64,000 nt of DNA from Bombyx mori (lineage: Eukaryota; Arthropoda; Insecta; Lepidoptera; Bombycidae), in contig NC_085109.1 of assembly GCF_030269925.1 (NCBI RefSeq), positions 3,782,001 to 3,846,000 on the forward strand. The letters are read 5' to 3'. Both the position numbers and the translations under genes were made by a program. Position 1 is the first letter of the stretch. Every line of letters starts with the position of its first letter. Below the pieces are notes generated by a model. The model ran no database searches. It saw only the letters and a list, made by a program, of their open reading frames with translations, and was not told the DNA's origin. Of this stretch, positions 59,501-64,000 are shown piece by piece.

Positions 59501-61348
59501 TTTTAGTTCGATGTTGACATTTAACGTTTTTATCACAATGAAAGAGATATGAATTTACGTCATAATATTATAGGTCGATAATTATCTTCGTTGGTTGGTG
59601 CAAAGGTGAAAATGACATGAGCCACGGTTTTTTTTTGTTTTTCAGACACATTGTGCAGACCGAAGGACCAAAAGCGCTGTTCAAAGGCTTGGGACCGAAC
59701 ATTGTTGGAGTGGCACCTTCTAGGGCTATATATTTCTGCACGTACTCACAAGCTAAAGCTATTTTGAATCAGAATATACCACCTGACACACCGATCGTTC
59801 ATCTGTCGGCTGCGAGTGCAGCAGGTAAATATATTAACCGGCTATTGCGTCAATTCAAGAGTCAAAATAAATAAAGTAACTAAATATGCATAAAGTTTTA
59901 AGCTATTGCATAGCTTTTATCGCGGGCTTTGATTGCGGCGACCGAATCAAGAAATTCTGTAATAAAAATAAAACCTAACACCCCCCACTCCGCCTACCAT
60001 GTAGCTCGCGTTCAGCACATTCACACGTTGCGCTTGTCTAGTGTTTGTGAATAAGCGGGCGGCGTGACGTCGCACTGCATGCGCATCATGAAAAGTCTGC
60101 ACATCTGCGGTCTGGCTCATGAGTGTGAAGGGGACAGTTAATGTTTTGCTTTTGTTAATGTTTATAAATATAGCGTGGTTTTACCTATTTTATTATTGTT
60201 TTAATATTAAATTATTATTGTAAAAAATGCTATGCAATAGCTTTACCGCGGCAGTCCCCGAATGCCACACGTTTTTATTTATTTTTATTTTTTTAATAAA
60301 TAACATTATATATTTTCAAATTTTTGTTTCTAGTTTTTCGTGTTCATCCTTTCCGACGATAAGATATTCGTTTCAGGTTTTGTCTCGTGCACGATGACCA
60401 ATCCGATTTGGTTTGTTAAAACTCGATTACAGTTGGACGGACAGCACGTGACAGCCCTACAGTGCATCAAACGGATATACGCTAAATCGGTAATTATTTC
60501 GTCTAGCCGAAGCTAATCGATGTTTCAATAAAACCATAAATCTAATTGAATATGCAATTTCGAAAAGGGCACATGTCGCATATTTTGTCAAATACGTTTT
60601 TTCATATATGTACATGTAGTTTTGAGGCTTACCTACATCCATTTTATAATAATTCCAGTAATTTTCAATTGCTAATTAACACTAAAATATATCGCAAAAG
60701 TTAATATTTTAAATTTTACACTGCTTTAGAAAATAATCAGTTTTTTTCATTTCCTGAACATTTTACATTTTCAGAGATGTGCCCTTTTCGAAATTGCATA
60801 TTCAATTAAATCGATATGGTACGGCGATTTCGTCGATGTCCGATTTTTATTGAATAATTAGGTGTACCCGTCCGCTTTACTGGGCATTTAAAATTAACAT
60901 TAGTATTTCTCACCCCCACAAAGATTCTCATCATTAACGCCCCCGCAACTGATGTAGGGAGTCCAACACTCATATAAGTATTAGCCTATCCATTAAGTAC
61001 ATGTATTGTCTACATGGATACCAAGTTTCAAGTCAATCGGATGCATGGTTCAGTTGTTATAACGGAACATCTGTAAAAACCACTGTACATTTATATATTA
61101 AGTATAGATAACAAATTTTTTTTTTCAGGGCATTCGTGGTTTCTACAAAGGCATAACCGCTTCGTATATGGGTATTAGCGAGACCGTTGTCCATTTCGTA
61201 CTATACGAAGGCGTGAAAGCGCGACTGATAGCCGCCCGGAGCGTGGACGGGGTGGCCAGCGACCAGAGATCCCCGCGTGACTTCATAGAGTTCATGGGAG
61301 CCGGTGCCTTCTCGAAGACCGTCGCTTCGTGCATTGCTTATCCACACG
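38576..61348 (+). CDS. Rim2: Mitochondrial pyrimidine nucleotide carrier (SLC25A33/36, Rim2 type), 3' end outside window
   Basis: Inner-membrane carrier importing pyrimidine nucleotides into the matrix. Coding exons seen: 38576-38616 ([13 protein letters not shown]), 39809-39968, 57443-57600 (5' edge uncertain), 59646-59824, 60377-60489, 61129-61348. Together they give about 290 codons. The carrier signatures are PLEVVKTR in exon 2 and PIWFVKTR in exon 5. The third repeat begins IAYPH at the end of exon 6, which stops one base into the next codon at a GTGAGA donor, so a final exon of roughly 70-80 aa must lie beyond 64000. Other family hallmarks are [32 protein letters not shown] and [20 protein letters not shown]. 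Exon phases agree at every junction. The exon 3 acceptor could be tgcag|GAG at 57443 or tgtcag|GTA at 57533; both keep frame, and this linker is poorly conserved in the family. Intron 2 spans about 17.5 kb of transposon-rich DNA. Confidence 0.92.
39969..42298. other. First part of carrier intron 2, no repeats recognised
   Basis: AT-rich intron sequence; open frames here are short and unsupported. Confidence 0.5.
42299..42541 (-). mobile_element. Bm1 SINE, 5'-truncated
   Basis: T run and TTGCTTACATGCGTGGACG to GCCCTATCACCAG. In carrier intron 2, 180 bp before a full-length copy in the same orientation. Confidence 0.9.
42722..43147 (-). mobile_element. Bm1 SINE, full length with tRNA-like head
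   Basis: On the minus strand the head reads GAAGTCGTCGTGGCC TAAAGG (A box) and later GTGTTCGAATCCCGCAGG (B box). The body ends in TAAGCAATAAAAAAAG. tRNA-derived and transcribed by RNA polymerase III. In carrier intron 2. Confidence 0.9.
43492..43761 (-). mobile_element. tRNA-derived SINE, second family, copy 1
   Basis: On the minus strand a tRNA-like head at 43758-43687 has A box TGGTGTAGTGGTAAG and B box GGGTTCGAATCCCGCC. An AT-rich body follows, then AACACAAGTTCTTTACGAAC and an ATTTATTTATT end. Not a functional tRNA gene: the acceptor stem does not pair. Confidence 0.75.
44319..46022 (+). pseudogene. PIF/Harbinger (HARBI1-like) transposase fossil
   Basis: The N-terminal part reads [15 protein letters not shown], then [19 protein letters not shown] and ELKPL. 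Later blocks are [18 protein letters not shown] at 45241-45294 (first catalytic Asp), [21 protein letters not shown] at about 45432-45494 (second Asp region), and a C-terminal [21 protein letters not shown] at about 45801. Stops and frame changes separate the blocks, and the final Glu region is not seen. Part of the interruption may be old introns. Terminal inverted repeats were not identified. It lies in carrier intron 2 between two copies of a tRNA-derived SINE. Confidence 0.75.
46477..46726 (-). mobile_element. tRNA-derived SINE, second family, copy 2
   Basis: Same family and orientation as 43492-43761, with head at 46724-46653. The two copies bracket the Harbinger fossil. Confidence 0.75.
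46981..47434 (+). mobile_element. Bm1 SINE, full length with tRNA-like head
   Basis: Starts AGTCGTCGTGGCCTAACGG. The B box GTTCGAATCCC is at about 47041. The body runs to AAGCAATAAAAAAAC and an A-rich tail. Good reference copy for the family. Confidence 0.92.
47505..47750 (+). mobile_element. Bm1 SINE, 5'-truncated
   Basis: ACTGGTGGTAGGACCACTTG to TTAGCAATAAAAAAAAAT, tandem with the copy ending at 47434. Confidence 0.9.
48698..49115 (+). mobile_element. Bm1 SINE, old and diverged, with tRNA head
   Basis: GTCGTGGCCTAAGCGG head and GTTAGAATCCC in place of the B box. The body is still alignable (GCAGTAATGCGTTGC), but the A tail is lost. Confidence 0.75.
49736..49999 (+). mobile_element. Bm1 SINE, 5'-truncated
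   Basis: AAAATTATAATTTGCGTAAT to CTAAGCAATAAAAAAGAAAAA. Confidence 0.9.
50523..50825 (-). repeat. Old Bm1-like SINE remnant
   Basis: Islands such as CACCTGGTGTTGACTGGTTA and GGGCCCACGGACA match the minus-strand Bm1 body. The rest is too diverged to align by eye. Confidence 0.5.
50872..51130 (+). mobile_element. Helitron-like element, 3' end lost
   Basis: Starts TCTATACTAATATTATAAAG, then the tandem GTTT units and ACTACTGAACCGATTTGAAA, as in 19328-19530 reversed. No CTAG end was found before a Bm1 fragment at 51205. Confidence 0.5.
51205..51285 (-). repeat. Bm1 SINE fragment
   Basis: GCAACGCATTACTGCTTCAC to GAGGTCCTACCATCAGTA. The tail part is missing. Confidence 0.8.
51286..52756. other. 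Carrier intron 2, no gene recognised
   Basis: AT-rich. A Bm1-like scrap (GTTGCTACCGGAGCCATAG) lies at about 51614. Confidence 0.45.
52757..53061 (-). mobile_element. Helitron-like element, family 3
   Basis: Minus strand: 5' TCTATACAAATAAATAAAAT, an internal CGGCTGGACCGATTTTGACG, and 3' GACTCAG CTAG|T. Confidence 0.6.
53225..53665 (-). repeat. Dispersed repeat B, split by a MITE
   Basis: Halves at about 53225-53406 and 53575-53665 flank the 168-bp TIR element. Confidence 0.7.
53407..53574. mobile_element. Short TIR MITE nested in a dispersed repeat
   Basis: 168 bp bounded by TGTGCTTAGTGCGAGTTT and AAACTCGCACTAAGCACA. It splits the repeat copy at 53225-53665, whose two halves match other copies on either side. 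Confidence 0.7.
53666..54990. other. Carrier intron 2, no gene recognised
   Basis: AT-rich; nothing recognised up to the TIR element. Confidence 0.45.
54991..55272. mobile_element. TIR MITE, family A copy 2
   Basis: Same orientation as the copy at 5515 and nearly identical internally (for example TGTTATTGATATGTCAATAC). It lies in carrier intron 2. Confidence 0.75.
56064..56345. mobile_element. TIR MITE, family A copy 3, inverted
   Basis: Same ends, but the interior is reversed relative to copies 1 and 2. It lies about 790 bp from copy 2, so the two could fold into a long hairpin in the carrier pre-mRNA. Confidence 0.75.
56368..56777. mobile_element. hAT-type MITE with 8-bp target-site duplication
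   Basis: 410 bp. The TIRs are TAACGTGACCAT and ATGGTCACGTTA, both followed inwards by CCCGCTTT-type motifs. An exact GTTATATC flanks both sides (56360-56367 and 56778-56785). An 8-bp duplication is the hAT hallmark. No coding capacity. Confidence 0.75.
57601..58554. other. First part of carrier intron 3
   Basis: Nothing recognised between the exon 3 donor and repeat B. Confidence 0.45.
58555..58780 (+). repeat. Dispersed repeat B
   Basis: From TAGGGGCTATTTCAGCCTC through GCAGTGCTTCGCAGATTTTAC and AGAAACTCAGTGGG. It adjoins the RTE 3' end. Confidence 0.65.
58785..59345 (-). mobile_element. 3' end of an RTE-clade LINE, decayed
   Basis: Minus-strand translation in several frames shows VTQRSM, then [45 protein letters not shown] and VQQWMSVG. 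This is the C-terminal tail of RTE polyproteins, with frameshifts and an internal deletion near 59150-59250. It lies inside carrier intron 3. The plus-strand open frames here are antisense shadows. Confidence 0.8.
59899..60270. repeat. Direct repeats of a near-palindrome around a CpG-rich core
   Basis: GCTATTGCATAGCTTTTATCGCGG at the left recurs as GCTATGCAATAGCTTTACCGCGG at the right, in direct orientation. The first 16 bases are nearly self-complementary. Between them lies a CpG-rich stretch with GTGACGTCGC and CTGCATGCGCAT. It lies in carrier intron 4 and is probably an unnamed transposable element. Confidence 0.4.
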
Positions 61349-61370
61349 GTGAGAATACTTTTTAATGTGG

Positions 61371-61712
61371 CTTTTTTTTTAATATTGCTTAGATGGGTGG
61401 GTGATCTCACAGTCCACCCGGTGTTAAGTGATTACTGGAGCCCATAGATATTTACAACGTAAATGCGCCACCCACCTTTGAGATATGAGTTATAAGGTCT
61501 CAATATAATTACAACGGCTGCCCCACCCTTCAAATCGAAACGTATTACTGCTTCACGGCTGAAATAGGCAGGGTGGTTGGTGGTTACCTGCAAATGTTCA
61601 CGATTGACATGCACGGTGAAGGATAACGTCTTGTAATAAAAATCAAACCCGCAAAATTATAATTTGCGTAATGACTGGTGGTAGGACCTCTTGTGAGTAC
61701 GCGTAGGTAGGT
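61371..61712. mobile_element. Bm1 SINE with inverted 5' half (twin-priming structure)
   Basis: 61371-61585 is the 3' half on the minus strand, from the T run to GCAGGGTGG. 61590-61712 is the 5' half on the plus strand (AAATGTTCACGATTGACATG to GTACGCGTAGGTAGG). Together they make up one element broken at the same internal point. Confidence 0.75.
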
Positions 61713-62064
61713 TTGCTTCTTTTTCGAATAGTAATAATGCACTAACTCAGGTCAACAATTAACTAACTCGTAAATACGCAGGGTAAAATTCATCAAATCT
61801 TTTCATTAATCAAAAATACTCCAGAGCAGTCTTCGCCACAAGAATTTCACTAAATATCTCCCCTTTTTGTTATGCGTATTCTCTATATGCAAACAATTAG
61901 AGTGCAATATTTTTAGTCAATCGTATAGGCAACATCTTAAGCAACGAAAACAAATATTTGACAAGAATCTGAAAAATTAAAATTTTATTATTTTTGGGCT
62001 CATATAAAAATTAGGGTAATAGAGTATTATTGATTGAAACTATACGTATGTGCTTTTCAAACTA

Positions 62065-62466
62065 CTAGAGGACCCGCAGTAGTCGAAATTCGACTATAAT
62101 TAATTGAAATCCTAAGTTTGTACACTATTATGATTGTATTTTATACTTCTATAATCACAAATTTCGCCAAGGCTATAAAAAAATATTAATAAAGACAAAC
62201 AATATTTAATCTATTCTCAATTTGACAACAAAAGTTTGACAATAAATAGTATGCATGCGTGTGTGCGTCAAATACATGGTATGTAGTGTGTGTAATGTTT
62301 TCTTTATCGATTTAATGTATCTTTTATGCATTATTTTAAAAAAATATTAGCATTGTGCACTTCTTCTCTATATTCTGTATAAGTGTAGAAAATTTCATAC
62401 TCCTCCGTCCGCGCAATTTTCGTAAAAAGGGATACAAAGTTTTTGCTTCACGTATTAATATATAGA
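62065..62466 (-). mobile_element. Non-autonomous Helitron, family 1
   Basis: Minus-strand copy with the same 5' TCTATATATTAATACG and 3' hairpin plus CTAG|T. It lies in the last carrier intron seen. Confidence 0.8.
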
Positions 62467-63162
62467 TAACATAATTGGCGGTTTTGACTTTTTCACGTGA
62501 AAACCACTTGACCTATTTCAATGACATAATCGCCGAGATATTGTGATAACTGTAATACAATCTAGTGTTGTCATGTTTCCCTTTGGGCTGTTTATTTAAA
62601 AGTACACGCTAAGAGATTGGTCTTCTCAAAGTCACAAGGCCAATGCCAGTTCGGGAGTCGTTCATTTTGTTAGTGAACACCACACATCTTAAGATATTAC
62701 GTCGACGTATTGTTCGTATTGAAGCAACGGACCTACCTTCAGTTCGGAAAGCGTTATTGGTTCTTGCTCGCAGCAGCCAGGCTTGTGGGGGTTCACATCA
62801 TGCCCTACCGGTTAAGACGGGACCCGGGAAGCTACTTAAGGTTATTAGTGCGGGCTAGTAGTATAGTAGTAGTAGTATTAGTAGCATATGGTAGCTGTTT
62901 AGGGCAGTCCTAAACATCTTTTTTTTTATCATTGTTTTTAAATGTGGGAACACACTAATAAATATGGCAACAAAGTTGGTGTCAGTTACAAAAAAAATCT
63001 GGTCGCACGTGCGCACGTGTTGAACATCAATAAATAAAAATTCTTCGCTCCGAATCTAGTCTCTATTGAAGCTAGCACCAAAATACAGTCCATGCTCTAA
63101 AGTCCTAAACAGTAGCTATTATCTCTATAATATCGATGTTTCCTGAGCCCTATGGCTTTTCC
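62467..63162. other. Carrier intron 6, no exon found
   Basis: Searched by eye for the expected E-[VA]-[VA]-R-T-R-L-R-E-E-G exon; not present here or further right. 62640-62930 is less AT-rich and may be an unrecognised repeat. Confidence 0.45.
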
Positions 63163-63306
63163 TACTTCAAACGAAGCTTGTGGAGAGTGCTTAACGGTAG
63201 GCAGCGGCGTGGCTCTGCCCCTGGCATTGCTGAATTCCACGGGCGACGGTAGTCACTCACCATCAAGTGGGCCGTATACTTATCTGCCTACAAGGCAATA
63301 AAATAA
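63163..63306 (+). repeat. LINE 3'-tail fragment (same family as 7968-8358)
   Basis: Starts in the last codons (TTCAAACGAAGCTTGTGG) and runs through GGTAGGCAGCGGCGTGGC to an AATAAAATAAAA tail. Confidence 0.7.
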
Positions 63307-63916
63307 AACTCATAACATACAATGCCGTGCACTTAATTATATAACATCATAAAATAGTATACAATTTACACATATTATATACTTCCATATACTCGTATAT
63401 AAATATATATTTATTATATACAAAAATGCCAAGTCTTGTTTTAATTAGTCCGTATTCCATGAAACTGCAATGGACAGCGAAACCCGCTTGCCGGGCGTGT
63501 ATTTTCGCAAGACGCGCGCCAATTTTTTTATTAATATAAATGCGTTAAATGCCGTGCTCTTCGTCAAAAATCATCCTGATTACCTCTGGCGTTCCTTTCT
63601 AGAAGCTTTTCCAATATATTACTAACAATATAGATCTATAATAAAGAATACAGACAACTTAATGTGCCACTAAATGAAATATTAAAATAAAAACGTTACA
63701 GAATAAAAAAAGGTACAAGTTCATCGGCACAAATCTGCAATCTTATCTCGCGCTGATAGGGGGCATAATTGTTTATCGCCTTCACGACCGAGACTATCAT
63801 ATGATTGAAAATTTTTTGTATTGTTTTTATTTTATCATAAAACATCTTTTTGAAGACAATTTTTGTTGAACATTTATTGTTTATGTTCTAAAATCTAATT
63901 AATATATAATATATAG

Positions 63917-64000
63917 TCTATATATTAATACGTGAAGCAAAAACTTTGTATCCCTTTTTACGAAAATTGCGTGGACGGAGGAGTATGAAATTTCCTATAC
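63917..64000 (+). mobile_element. Non-autonomous Helitron, family 1, cut by the window edge
   Basis: Begins TCTATATATTAATACGTGAA and matches the first 84 bases of the other copies. The base before it is G rather than A. Confidence 0.7.

Noticed and set aside
61349..64000. Final carrier exon within the window
   Set aside because: No sequence encoding the expected R-T-R-L-R-E-E-G block was found on the plus strand.
1..64000. CRISPR array, prophage or bacterial operon
   Set aside because: Spliced genes, SINEs and LINEs show eukaryotic nuclear DNA; no spaced direct-repeat array was seen.

Overview
This window is about 64 kb of insect nuclear DNA, most likely from a silkworm (genus Bombyx). It is AT-rich and dense in retroposons. 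It carries more than 20 whole or partial copies of the tRNA-derived Bm1 SINE. Its two recognisable host genes have introns, and the predicted SOD2 protein looks like the silkworm enzyme. No CRISPR array, operon or other prokaryotic signal is present.

Layout. From 1 to about 33 kb I recognise no complete host gene. The stretch holds: a CpG-rich promoter-like patch (1141-1340); decayed SINEs and LINE tails; non-autonomous Helitrons that begin TC and end CTAG|T; a 5'-truncated CR1/Jockey-like reverse transcriptase (12.4-13.6 kb); a TIR element (14.5-14.9 kb); a mariner fossil (20.9-21.3 kb); an almost complete I-superfamily LINE with both ORFs and a 9-bp target-site duplication (21515-26887, minus strand); one orphan open exon with good splice sites (27145-27377, plus strand); and an RTE fragment (31.7-32.45 kb).

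From 33.0 to 37.5 kb, minus strand, lies mitochondrial manganese superoxide dismutase. It has five coding exons giving 216 aa, plus a duplicated version of exon 3 that keeps frame, phase, length and splice sites. Head-to-head with it, about 1.1 kb away, a mitochondrial pyrimidine-nucleotide carrier (Rim2/SLC25A33-36 type) starts at 38576 on the plus strand. It runs through a 17.5-kb TE-filled second intron and four more exons to 61348. Its last exon or exons lie beyond the window.

The carrier introns hold Bm1 SINEs, a second tRNA-derived SINE family, a PIF/Harbinger transposase fossil, three copies of a 282-bp TIR element, a hAT-type MITE with a perfect 8-bp target-site duplication, an RTE 3' end, and a Bm1 copy with a twin-priming-type inversion.

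Functionally, both host genes serve mitochondria: one removes matrix superoxide, the other imports pyrimidine nucleotides for mtDNA and RNA synthesis. Their divergent arrangement suggests a shared regulatory region. The observation I rate highest is the duplicated, splice-competent SOD2 exon, which predicts a mutually exclusive isoform. Second is the LINE ORF1 break, which sits exactly on an in-frame A AAA AAC slippery heptamer.
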